Translations under genes and position numbers: made by a program
NCBI GenBank assembly: GCA_030596185.1
Contig: JAUVKP010000061.1
Coordinates: 1-6,778, forward strand
Length of the DNA stretch: 6,778 nt
Direction of reading: 5' to 3'
Origin: Fidelibacterota bacterium
GTDB taxonomy: Bacteria; Fidelibacterota; Fidelibacteria; Fidelibacterales; Fidelibacteraceae
Part shown: positions 1-6,638 of the stretch, piece after piece
Numbering within the stretch: the first letter of the stretch is position 1
Layout: the number at the start of each line of letters is the position of its first letter
The notes under the pieces: model-generated
What the model was told of the DNA's origin: nothing
Databases searched by the model: none
What the model saw: only the letters and a program-made list of their open reading frames with translations

Positions 1-137
1 GAATTGGATTTATATGCCAATTCTCCCCATCCGGGAAGAACGATACTTTTTAAAACAGTATTCTTGGGAGCAAGCTCCTGCGCAAATAGAGTGCCTATGA
101 GTGTAAGTAAAATCAAAGTGCGAGATAATCGTTTCAT
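1..137 (-). CDS. N-terminal fragment of an exported protein with a PGWGE motif
   Basis: Only the first 45 codons are present; the gene continues past the left edge. The ATG at 137-135 has a clear AAGGA Shine-Dalgarno at 147-143, five bases upstream. Residues 1-20 form a typical signal peptide: a basic start (MKRLSR), a hydrophobic core rich in Leu, Ile and Thr, and a likely cleavage near Ala19-Gln20. No lipobox cysteine is visible. The mature start contains LKSIVLPGWGELAYKSN. A K-S-x-x-x-P-G-W-G-(E/Q)-L pattern is typical of DUF5683-like or related small membrane proteins, where PGWGQ precedes the first membrane hairpin. That assignment is inference from one short motif. The gene begins 12 bases after the stop of the small membrane-protein gene and is probably the next member of the same operon. 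Function unknown. Confidence 0.75.
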   Translation of the reverse strand, partial: MKRLSRTLILLTLIGTLFAQELAPKNTVLKSIVLPGWGELAYKSN

Positions 138-149
138 ACGGGTCCTTTT

Positions 150-542
150 TTAGCTTGATCTGACAAAAAATAATATCGCCGTTACGGCATTTAAAATCAA
201 CATCCAAATGGAGAATTTATATACAGAACTTCTTACGTTTTTAGCTTGCTCAGGTTCCGTCATAAATGAATCTAATATAATGAAGGGTTCCTGCCCTTTT
301 TGCAGTTGGATCTCACATCGGATCGAATCGTTATCTTCTCTATAATAAAACAATTCTCCATGATAAAGAGCGGTACTTGAATCTCTGACAAGAATATAAT
401 CGTGTTTTTCAAGTAATTCGGAGATCTCTAAAAGATAGGGATTTTCCATTTTAAAATATACAGCATTAGAGCGTATCTCTCCTGCAGACAGAGAGGCGAA
501 AATGATCAGGAGAAGAATAGTTATTTTTTTCGTTTTGGCCAT
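150..542 (-). CDS. unrecognised 130-residue membrane-anchored exported protein
   Basis: I do not recognise a family. Residues 1-20 look like a signal peptide (MAKTKK, then a run of Ile and Leu, ending SLSA before Gly21). No cysteine sits at the cleavage site, so it is not an obvious lipoprotein. Residues about 25-105 form a small soluble domain with many charged and aromatic residues (for example ELFYYRED at 63-70). A single hydrophobic helix lies at about 109-127 (FSIWMLILNAVTAILFF), followed by a short tail. The likely topology is a periplasmic domain held in the inner membrane by the C-terminal helix. The first 22 bases overlap the end of lnt. No Shine-Dalgarno sits at the usual distance, and the frame upstream of this ATG shows no alternative start nearby, so translation is probably coupled to lnt. 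The overlap, the plausible export signal and the downstream gene support a real gene. Confidence 0.75.
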   Translation of the reverse strand: MAKTKKITILLLIIFASLSAGEIRSNAVYFKMENPYLLEISELLEKHDYILVRDSSTALYHGELFYYREDNDSIRCEIQLQKGQEPFIILDSFMTEPEQAKNVRSSVYKFSIWMLILNAVTAILFFVRSS

Positions 543-2026
543 AAAGAAAATATCATTCCCAAAAGCATGATCACGCTCATGGAGATGCCAAAAAGGTTTC
601 CGGTTTTAACGTATGCCGAGTCATGTATCCCTGCAGATAAAGAGCAATCAAGAATCCCACAGGTGTATAGTGGTAAATGATCTATAACTTGTCCTTTTTC
701 ATCAATGAACATTGATATCCCGGCATTTGCCGAACGGATCAAAGGTCGGCGTGTTTCAACTGCACGAAGGATCGAGATAGCGGCATGTTGGTAAGGACCC
801 ACTGAACGACCGAACCATATATCATTGGTAATAAGAATGTTATATTTACTTCCTTGAGCAGAAAAAGATCTGACCGTATGAGGAAAAACAGAGTCATAAC
901 AGACCATAGGTGTAAATGCGATACTGTCAGAAGTCATTTTTAATGGTTTTCTAAAGTTTCTATGAGAAAATTCGCTTTGACCGTATTCCATGTTATTCAA
1001 CCAAGAAAACATAGTGCCCCCGGGTGTGAATTCACCAAATGGAACTAGGTGTAATTTATCATAGATCGTTGCATTGAAAGTTGATTTTTCAGGTTCAAAA
1101 ACAAAGACCGTATTGGTGGTGGAATGCCAGTTATTTTCATTTTTGTAATAGAAATCCAAAGCCCCCGTGATCAAAGTGCTGTTCATATCAACAGCGCATT
1201 GATTTACCAGGTGCGTAAAGTAAATAGAAGAACGCAGGTAATAGGGAACGGCTGTTTCAGGCCACACGATCACATCCGGTTGAAAGCCATTATCTATTCT
1301 GCTGAGAGAATCTAGTTTATTAACAATGGGTACTCTATTTGCAGGTATCCATTTTTCTTTAGCCGGAATATTGGGCTGGACGATCCTGAAATTCAATTTA
1401 TTCTCAGAGGAAAGATCGGAACTAATCATGATCGTTCCGTAAATAAAAGGGAAAAGCAAGATAACAATAAGAGAGATCAGACGTCTCCGGGAATAATATT
1501 TGATCATGAGAAAAAGAAATAGGTTCGTGATAAGCAGAACGAACGATATAGTATAAACTCCTCCAATATCAGCCATTTGCACATAGAGTGTGTTGTAAGC
1601 CTGTGAATGTCCCAAGCTTAACCATGGAAAGCCGAAAGTGCCAAATGATCTCAGAAATTCTACTGCAACCCAAATGAAAGGCAAGAATAGAAAAGCTAAT
1701 GAGGTGTCTTTTCTGTGGATCATCTTGAAAAGCATTCCGATAAATCCATAATTCAAAGCAAGAAAAACAGCTCCCAACAGCATGGAAAAAGTCGCAAGCC
1801 AGGGAAATGTCCCGGTATTCAATGCTAACCAATGGATTGAGAAAATGGAGTAGAAAATTCCCCAGATCAGTCCGGTAAGAAAACCATTTTTGGCTTTTTC
1901 GAGAATGAATAGGAGGGGGAGAAGGGCGAAAAAAGCGGTATAAAATTGATTAAATGGTGCAAATGATAATTCAAGAAGAAGAGCAGAAAGTAAAAGTAGA
2001 AAAATATGTTTTAGCTTAAGTTTCAT
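521..2026 (-). CDS. lnt: apolipoprotein N-acyltransferase
   Basis: Lnt is the inner-membrane enzyme that moves an acyl chain from a phospholipid to the N-terminal cysteine of diacylated apolipoproteins, the last step of lipoprotein maturation in diderm bacteria. The protein has 501 residues, close to the usual 500-520. Residues about 1-200 are a bundle of hydrophobic helices, residues about 212-465 are a nitrilase-fold domain, and a final membrane helix spans about 478-496. The catalytic triad is visible: Glu257 in VWPETA, Lys324 in YDKLHLVPFGE and Cys376 in VCYD. Glu332 (FGE), TNDIWFG (400-406) and RPLIRSANAGIS (427-438) are also conserved family motifs. The residue two after the catalytic cysteine is Asp378, where E. 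coli has Glu. The start codon overlaps the ruvX stop as ATGA, with GGAG at 2036-2033 as ribosome site. The first helix begins right after MKLKLK, which supports this start. Confidence 0.96.
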   Translation of the reverse strand: MKLKLKHIFLLLLSALLLELSFAPFNQFYTAFFALLPLLFILEKAKNGFLTGLIWGIFYSIFSIHWLALNTGTFPWLATFSMLLGAVFLALNYGFIGMLFKMIHRKDTSLAFLFLPFIWVAVEFLRSFGTFGFPWLSLGHSQAYNTLYVQMADIGGVYTISFVLLITNLFLFLMIKYYSRRRLISLIVILLFPFIYGTIMISSDLSSENKLNFRIVQPNIPAKEKWIPANRVPIVNKLDSLSRIDNGFQPDVIVWPETAVPYYLRSSIYFTHLVNQCAVDMNSTLITGALDFYYKNENNWHSTTNTVFVFEPEKSTFNATIYDKLHLVPFGEFTPGGTMFSWLNNMEYGQSEFSHRNFRKPLKMTSDSIAFTPMVCYDSVFPHTVRSFSAQGSKYNILITNDIWFGRSVGPYQHAAISILRAVETRRPLIRSANAGISMFIDEKGQVIDHLPLYTCGILDCSLSAGIHDSAYVKTGNLFGISMSVIMLLGMIFSLWPKRKK

Positions 2027-2442
2027 GTGTTGCTCCGCGAATCCAAATATTCCTGCAACATGATACGTGCGGCCAATTGATCGACCATCCCTTTATCATC
2101 ACGAGCTTTACGGCCCTGTTGTTTAAGGATATCTTTAGCCTGAATGGATGTGTAGCGTTCGTCCCATGAGATGATAGGGACATCAATGCTTGATTTCAGT
2201 GATTCAATAACTTTATCAACCAGTCGCGTTTGATCTGTTTTGTTACCCGATATACCAATAGGATAGCCCATAATAATTATTATTGGCTTGTATTCTTCAT
2301 AGATGGCTATCAGTTGTTTGATCCCGTCATCATAATTGCTGATTCTTAGTGTATCTAAAGGAGTGGCAATTATTTGAAGAGGGTCAGAGACTGCGAGACC
2401 GATCCGCCGCATTCCGTAATCGATCGCAAGGACTCGCTTCAT
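2023..2442 (-). CDS. ruvX: RuvX/YqgF-family RNase H-fold nuclease
   Basis: YqgF/RuvX proteins are small RNase H-fold nucleases linked to 5' maturation of pre-16S rRNA and annotated as putative Holliday junction resolvases. At 139 residues it matches the family length. Family motifs are clear: the first strand LAIDYGMRRIGLAVSD (5-20) with acidic Asp8; the glycine-rich MGYPIGISGNKT segment (58-69); DERYTS (94-99) with Glu95; and DKGMVDQLAARIMLQEYL (116-133) with Asp121. The three acidic residues expected for metal binding are therefore present. The start is supported by AAGGAT at 2452-2447, which overlaps the stop codon of the upstream HU-like gene. Its own stop overlaps the lnt start by four bases. 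The precise cellular role in this organism is inferred from the family. Confidence 0.95.
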   Translation of the reverse strand: MKRVLAIDYGMRRIGLAVSDPLQIIATPLDTLRISNYDDGIKQLIAIYEEYKPIIIIMGYPIGISGNKTDQTRLVDKVIESLKSSIDVPIISWDERYTSIQAKDILKQQGRKARDDKGMVDQLAARIMLQEYLDSRSNT

Positions 2443-2450
2443 GCTTATCC

Positions 2451-2780
2451 TTACACTTCCCGGGGTTTAGAAAGGTATTCTTTTAGTACTTTGCCAGCTT
2501 TAAAATGAACTTTTTTACGTGCAGGGACATAAATAACTTCATTTGTCTTAGGATTGCGTGCTTGTGGTTTTGCTTTAGAATTCTTGACCTCAAAAACACC
2601 AAAATTTCGGATCTCAATTCGGACACGGTCAGCTTCTTCGTCCATAAGCAGATCTAGCATGGCTCCAAAGATCTCATCCATGTACTTTTCACATTCATAA
2701 ATACGCATTTTACAACCACCTTTGGTTCTTACACGTATGTGTTTTGCAACATCTTTTTTAGTGAATGTTTTCTTTTCCAT
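2451..2780 (-). CDS. HU/IHF-family DNA-binding protein, divergent N-terminal half
   Basis: HU and IHF proteins are dimeric architectural proteins that bend DNA and organise the nucleoid. The C-terminal half is classic: IRNFGVFEV (57-65) is the strand before the arm; KAKPQARNPKTNEVIYVPARK (69-89) is the DNA-gripping beta arm with the R-N-P-K-T tip at 75-79; and VHFKAGKVLKEYL (91-103) is the closing segment. The protein has 109 residues against about 90 for HU. Most of the extra length lies between the first and second helices, where residues about 19-28 (TKGGCKMRIY) replace the usual short turn, plus a few residues at each end. Cys23 and Cys30 fall in or beside this insertion. The start has a strong GGGAGGA site at 2791-2785, the best in the window, in line with high expression. 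I cannot tell HU from IHF, or give a subunit, from this sequence. Confidence 0.93.
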   Translation of the reverse strand: MEKKTFTKKDVAKHIRVRTKGGCKMRIYECEKYMDEIFGAMLDLLMDEEADRVRIEIRNFGVFEVKNSKAKPQARNPKTNEVIYVPARKKVHFKAGKVLKEYLSKPREV

Positions 2781-2795
2781 TGATTCCTCCCAGAA

Positions 2796-4946
2796 TTATG
2801 TTCTATCGATGGTTAATACCCCAGGGATATTTTTTAATTTTCGCATGATACGTTCAGCATGTTTCAAGCTCTCGACCATAACGGCAACTTGCCCCCTGGC
2901 CAATTTACCTTCAACCGAGAAATTTATACTTAGCATATTTGTGTGTTGATCATGAATGATCTGTGAAACATCATAGATCAGATTTGCTCTGTCTTCACCA
3001 ATAACATTGATGCGTGTTACAAAAGTACGTCCGGCTTTTACTTGCCACTTTACGTCAATGAAACGATCTTTTTCTTCTTCAAGATTGGGAATATTCCGGC
3101 AATCATGTCGATGAACCGTGATACCGCGGCCACGAGTAATAAAACCTATGATCTCATCACCCGGAATGGGGTTACAGCATTTTGCAAGCTGCACTAACAT
3201 ATTTTCATAGCCACTGACACTGATCCCGTTGGTCGAACGATACTGATGAAGCGCAGGAAAAAATCCACCAGCTGTCTTAACTTCCTCATCTTTGGTGTAA
3301 AGCTCTTTGATAATTTGTTTTACAGTCAGGTCACCTTTTCCTATTGCTTGATAGAAAAGATTATCTGTGTCATAATCCAATTCTTTAAATCTTGTTTTTG
3401 CATCTTTGATCTTGGCTGAGAGTTTGGCTTTTCTTAAGCCTTTTTCAAGAATTTCCTCACCAAGTTTCACACTTTGTTCAAATTCGTGTCGTTGCAACCA
3501 TTTTCTGATACGACTTTTAGCGCGATTTGTCGTTACGAATCTCAACCAGTTATAACTTACATTGTGATTGGTTGAGGTAATGATCTCAATACGGTCACCA
3601 CTTGAAAGTTGTGTATTTAAAGAAACAATTTTACCATTTACTTTTGCTCCGATACAGCGAAAACCCACCTCGGTATGAACAGCAAAAGCAAAGTCCAGAG
3701 CAGTGGAATGAATAGGCATTTTAATGAGGTCACCTTTAGGTGTAAATACAAATATTTCATCACTAAAAAGCCCGATCTTCATGGTTTCCAGAAATTCTTC
3801 ATCACCCTGTGTATCATTTTTTAAAATATCAACTAGATCGCGCAACCAATTGACATGCTTATCGAGTTCATCACTTTCACCGGATTCTTTATACTTCCAG
3901 TGAGCCGCAATACCGACTTCTGCAGTTTTATCCATTTCATCTGTGCGGATTTGTATCTCGATGGGAATACCTTTGGGTCCAATAACCGTTGTATGAACAG
4001 ATTGGTAACCGTTTGATTTCGGTGTTGCAATAAAATCACGGAAGCGCTCGGTGATCGGTGTGAATTTTTGATGTACAATACCCAGCACAGAATAGCAATG
4101 GGTAATTGAGTTCACAATAACTCTGATCGCAAGAATGTCGAATACTTCTTCAAAGGGACGATTTTGGCGTAGCATTTTGTTGTAAATTGAATTAAAGCTT
4201 TTAATACGTCCAAAAACACGTGCTTCAACATTTTCTTCATCAATATATTTTTTGACCAAAGAGATGAAATCATCAATATCATGCTGCGATCGCTTTTTTT
4301 GATCATCAATGCGCTTATTGAGTTCTTTATAAATTTCAGGATTGAGATATTTTAGTGAAAGATCCTCCATTTCCATCTTGATCCTGTACATTCCAAGACG
4401 GTGGGCGAGAGGGGCATAAACATCACGGGTTTCAAGTGATTTAATGCGTTGCTTCTCGGGAGGCATGGCATCAAGAGTACGCATATTATGAAGTCGATCG
4501 GCAAATTTAATGATAATCACCCTAATATCTTCCGCTACCTTCAACATCATCTTGCGAAAATTTTGCGCTTGTTCCTGTTGCTTGCTTTCAAAATCCATGT
4601 CACCGATCTTGGTGACTCCCACAACAAGACTAACGATCAAGGGCGTAAACTCATTTCTCAAGACTTCTTCGGGGATTTTGATATCTTCGATCACATCGTG
4701 TAGAAAACCGGCACAGATCGTAGAGGTATCCATGTTCAATTCTGCTAAAATATAGGCGGTTTGGTATAGATGGATAAAATAAGGTTCACCGGTATTACGA
4801 TAATGATCCTTATGAGCTGTTTTGGCAAAACTATAGGCTTTCCATATAAGGGGAATATCAGTATCAATATTGCTATTGTATGATCTTATTTTTTCAATAA
4901 GTTCATTGAAATCTTTAGGAAAAGTTTTTGGTAATTCGTTTGTCAT
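2796..4946 (-). CDS. rel: bifunctional (p)ppGpp synthetase/hydrolase, Rel/SpoT family
   Basis: This cytoplasmic enzyme makes and degrades the stringent-response alarmone (p)ppGpp. The long RSH layout of 716 residues is complete. The HD hydrolase domain (about 35-190) keeps the catalytic set: Arg50, His59, His83-Asp84, Glu87-Asp88 (HDVIED), Asp150 and Asn154. The synthetase domain (about 240-350) has GRIKSFNSIYNKM (246-258), RFRDFIATPK (301-310) with Asp304, and EIQIRT (330-335) with Glu330. RFRD corresponds to the basic RXKD type found in bifunctional enzymes, not the EXDD type of RelA. Then come TGS (about 396-457), the zinc-finger-like segment with AKCCNPIPGD (588-597) and HRHDC (612-616), and a C-terminal ACT domain (about 641-716). 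Both activities therefore look intact. It starts five bases after dnaB. I see no good Shine-Dalgarno in front of it, so translational coupling to dnaB is likely. Confidence 0.96.
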   Translation of the reverse strand: MTNELPKTFPKDFNELIEKIRSYNSNIDTDIPLIWKAYSFAKTAHKDHYRNTGEPYFIHLYQTAYILAELNMDTSTICAGFLHDVIEDIKIPEEVLRNEFTPLIVSLVVGVTKIGDMDFESKQQEQAQNFRKMMLKVAEDIRVIIIKFADRLHNMRTLDAMPPEKQRIKSLETRDVYAPLAHRLGMYRIKMEMEDLSLKYLNPEIYKELNKRIDDQKKRSQHDIDDFISLVKKYIDEENVEARVFGRIKSFNSIYNKMLRQNRPFEEVFDILAIRVIVNSITHCYSVLGIVHQKFTPITERFRDFIATPKSNGYQSVHTTVIGPKGIPIEIQIRTDEMDKTAEVGIAAHWKYKESGESDELDKHVNWLRDLVDILKNDTQGDEEFLETMKIGLFSDEIFVFTPKGDLIKMPIHSTALDFAFAVHTEVGFRCIGAKVNGKIVSLNTQLSSGDRIEIITSTNHNVSYNWLRFVTTNRAKSRIRKWLQRHEFEQSVKLGEEILEKGLRKAKLSAKIKDAKTRFKELDYDTDNLFYQAIGKGDLTVKQIIKELYTKDEEVKTAGGFFPALHQYRSTNGISVSGYENMLVQLAKCCNPIPGDEIIGFITRGRGITVHRHDCRNIPNLEEEKDRFIDVKWQVKAGRTFVTRINVIGEDRANLIYDVSQIIHDQHTNMLSINFSVEGKLARGQVAVMVESLKHAERIMRKLKNIPGVLTIDRT

Positions 4947-4951
4947 ATTAG

Positions 4952-6328
4952 TTACATTGATATTTCTTCAGCTTGATGAGCATAAGAGTCATAAGGAGCG
5001 TCAAAGAAACGAACGATCTCACTTTTAAAGATTAAATTAACATTACCGGTAGGTCCGTTACGATGTTTTGCAATGATCAATTCGGCTTTTCCTTCATCAC
5101 CCGGATCCTTTGAGTAATAGTGTTGACGGTGTATGAACATCACGAGATCAGCGTCTTGTTCAATAGCTCCGGAATCACGAAGGTCAGATAATTTGGGGCG
5201 ACTGTCACCACCGCGTTGCTCGGGAGCACGACTTAGCTGTGAGAGAGCTACGACAGGGATCTTTAATTCTTTTGCAAGGGCTTTTAATTGCTGTGATATC
5301 ATGGCAACTTCTTGTACACGACTATCATTTTTTCTTACGGTGGCGTGTGCAATCTGCAAATAATCCACAAAGATAATATCTAATTTGCCTAGACGGCTTT
5401 TTAATCGTCTGGCTCTACTACGCATATCCAAAACATTAAGATTTGCTGTAAAATCAAAATGGATAGTTGCATCATTGATCTTACCTGCAGCTGTTGTCAG
5501 AAATTCCCATTGGTTTGGTGGAATTTTACCACGTCTTAATTGCTGGTGGTCAATTCCGCTTTCCATACTGAGTAATCGCATGGCAATACCCTCTTGTGCC
5601 ATTTCCAGTGAAAAGAAACCGACTTTTATATCATGATCTAAAGACATATTACGCATCATTGATAATGCAAGAGCAGTTTTTCCCATTGATGGTCGCCCGG
5701 CTATAATAATCAGATCGGAGTTTTGAAATCCATTGGTCATTGTGTCAAATTGTTTAAACCCTGTGGGAATACCCACTACATCGCCCTGATGATGAGATAA
5801 GGCTTCAATATGTTCAACTGTCGAATGCAGAATATTTTTCATATCTACAAAATCTTGAGAAGCACTATTTTCCCTTAATTGAAAAATTTGCTGCTGTGCT
5901 TTATCAAGAATAATATCTGTTTCCTCAGCTTCAGAGAATGCGCTATCGATCATTTCGTTTGAAGATGAAATAATAGTTCTAAGAATGTATTTTTCTTTAA
6001 CAAGATTGGAATAATATTCGATATTGGCAGCTGAAGGTACGCGGTTGATCAGATCCGCGATCACAGCGGGACCACCGGTATCATCAATTAGTTTTAATTG
6101 ATTGAGCTTTTCAACTACAGTCAGTTGATCAATGGGTTTATGTTCCGTGTAGAGATCTCTCATTGCACGAAATATAAATTTATGGGCATCAAGATAGAAA
6201 CAACTCTCATTTAATAATTCCAATGCGCGACTTGCTGCCATTTCATCTTGCATCATAGAGCCTAATACTGCTTTTTCAGAATCTATTGATTGCGGGGGGA
6301 TGCGTGTGATATCTTGTTTATCTGCCAT
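4952..6328 (-). CDS. dnaB: replicative DNA helicase DnaB
   Basis: DnaB is the hexameric 5'-3' helicase that unwinds the chromosome ahead of the replication fork and contacts primase. At 458 residues it is of normal length. The N-terminal domain opens with IPPQSIDSEKAVLGSMM (10-26) and runs to about 110; a linker helix region follows; the RecA-like motor starts near PTGFKQFDTMTNGF (188-201). Motor motifs are intact: Walker A GRPSMGKT (211-218) with Lys217; catalytic Glu242 in FFSLEM; Walker B IIFVDYLQ (318-325) with Asp322; SQLSR (363-367); SDLRDSGAIEQDAD (381-394); and the arginine finger in KHRNGPTG (421-428), Arg423. There is no intein, a common insertion in this gene. The ATG at 6328-6326 has GAGGA at 6337-6333. 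It is the first gene of the row, behind two DnaA boxes. Its housekeeping neighbours argue for the chromosomal copy rather than a phage helicase. Confidence 0.97.
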   Translation of the reverse strand: MADKQDITRIPPQSIDSEKAVLGSMMQDEMAASRALELLNESCFYLDAHKFIFRAMRDLYTEHKPIDQLTVVEKLNQLKLIDDTGGPAVIADLINRVPSAANIEYYSNLVKEKYILRTIISSSNEMIDSAFSEAEETDIILDKAQQQIFQLRENSASQDFVDMKNILHSTVEHIEALSHHQGDVVGIPTGFKQFDTMTNGFQNSDLIIIAGRPSMGKTALALSMMRNMSLDHDIKVGFFSLEMAQEGIAMRLLSMESGIDHQQLRRGKIPPNQWEFLTTAAGKINDATIHFDFTANLNVLDMRSRARRLKSRLGKLDIIFVDYLQIAHATVRKNDSRVQEVAMISQQLKALAKELKIPVVALSQLSRAPEQRGGDSRPKLSDLRDSGAIEQDADLVMFIHRQHYYSKDPGDEGKAELIIAKHRNGPTGNVNLIFKSEIVRFFDAPYDSYAHQAEEISM

Positions 6329-6348
6329 GAATTCCTCGAAAAATATTG

Positions 6349-6364
6349 TTATCTATTAAGATAA
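6349..6364. repeat. 16-base inverted repeat in the dnaB leader
   Basis: TTATCT and AGATAA are perfect 6-base arms around ATTA. The site sits 20 to 35 bases before the dnaB start codon, just upstream of the ribosome site. Its position would suit a repressor or activator operator, but the region is so AT-rich that chance is a fair alternative. Confidence 0.3.
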
Positions 6365-6380
6365 TTTAGAAAAGTTACAA
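6353..6380 (-). promoter_or_regulatory. weak candidate promoter for the dnaB operon
   Basis: On the minus strand TTGTAA (6380-6375) is separated by 16 bases from TAATAG (6358-6353). Both match sigma-70 boxes only in part, and the untranslated leader would be under 20 bases. Alternative -10-like TATACT elements occur further upstream at 6490-6485 and 6504-6499. Starting from either, transcription would pass the DnaA boxes. I cannot choose between them from sequence. Confidence 0.2.
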
Positions 6381-6424
6381 ATGAAAGTGAAATACGATTA
6401 ATAATTGAAAAATATAGATTTGCG

Positions 6425-6445
6425 TGTGGATAAATATGTGGATAA
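6425..6445 (-). promoter_or_regulatory. two perfect DnaA boxes
   Basis: TTATCCACA occurs twice on the minus strand, at 6433-6425 and 6445-6437, in the same orientation, 12 bases from start to start. Both equal the strongest E. coli DnaA box sequence. The pair lies 96 bases upstream of the dnaB start, with a 17% GC stretch on the dnaB side. A one-mismatch copy (TTATACATA) lies at 6591-6583. The boxes could let DnaA control dnaB transcription or be part of an origin. Confidence 0.75.
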
Positions 6446-6450
6446 GTGAG

Positions 6451-6483
6451 GCAAAACAGCGAAAATTCTAATCGCTGTTTTGC
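6451..6483. repeat. hairpin with 12-bp perfect arms
   Basis: GCAAAACAGCGA (6451-6462) pairs perfectly with TCGCTGTTTTGC (6472-6483) around a 9-base AT-rich loop. It begins five bases after the second DnaA box. The outer seven bases (GCAAAAC and GTTTTGC) are the same as those of the hairpin at 6594-6626. The A-tract, stem, T-tract form resembles a weak bidirectional terminator, but the shared ends also suit a small repeat-element family. Confidence 0.75.
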
Positions 6484-6542
6484 AAGTATAAAGAAAAAAG
6501 TATAAAAGCAAAAGGAAGTTAAAAGTCGAAAAAAATACACTA

Positions 6543-6575
6543 TTGTAGAGACAAGGCATTGCCTTGTCTCTACAA
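6543..6575. repeat. 33-base palindrome of GTAGAGAC...GTCTCTAC type
   Basis: Arms of 16 bases, starting TTGTAGAGACAAGGCA, surround a single central base (6559), giving a nearly perfect palindrome. No T-run follows, so it is a poor intrinsic terminator. Palindromes with GTAGAGAC/GTCTCTAC ends recur in intergenic regions of several bacterial groups, which suggests a REP- or MITE-like element. That link is from general recollection and was not searched. Confidence 0.75.
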
Positions 6576-6593
6576 GTTGTTTTATGTATAATC

Positions 6594-6626
6594 GCAAAAC
6601 CGTGAGCTTTTAGCTCACGGTTTTGC
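6594..6626. terminator. bidirectional terminator-like hairpin, 15-bp arms
   Basis: GCAAAACCGTGAGCT (6594-6608) pairs perfectly with AGCTCACGGTTTTGC (6612-6626) around TTT. The GC-rich core CCGTGAGC/GCTCACGG is flanked by A4 on one side and T4 on the other, so a transcript from either strand would form a stem followed by a short U-run. It could end a gene lying to the right of the window. The U-run is short, and its ends match those of the hairpin at 6451-6483, so a repeat element is the alternative. Confidence 0.5.
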
Positions 6627-6638
6627 ATATAAATACTA

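Noticed and set aside
10..207. Minus-strand frame of 65 codons at the left edge
   Set aside because: It spans the end of the membrane-protein gene and the start of the signal-peptide gene in another frame. The frame starting at 137 has both a ribosome site and a signal peptide.
4449..4755. Plus-strand open frames inside rel, and similar ones inside lnt, dnaB and the HU-like gene
   Set aside because: They are antisense to well-conserved genes and show no family motifs; they are shadow frames.
4952..6328. Phage or plasmid origin of the dnaB gene, or an intein in it
   Set aside because: Length and motifs are those of a normal chromosomal DnaB, the neighbours are housekeeping genes, and no insertion interrupts the Walker A or later motifs.
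6349..6628. Two short minus-strand frames upstream of dnaB (76-82 codons)
   Set aside because: They run through the perfect palindromes and DnaA boxes, have low-complexity translations rich in Phe, Tyr and Leu, and lack a convincing ribosome site.
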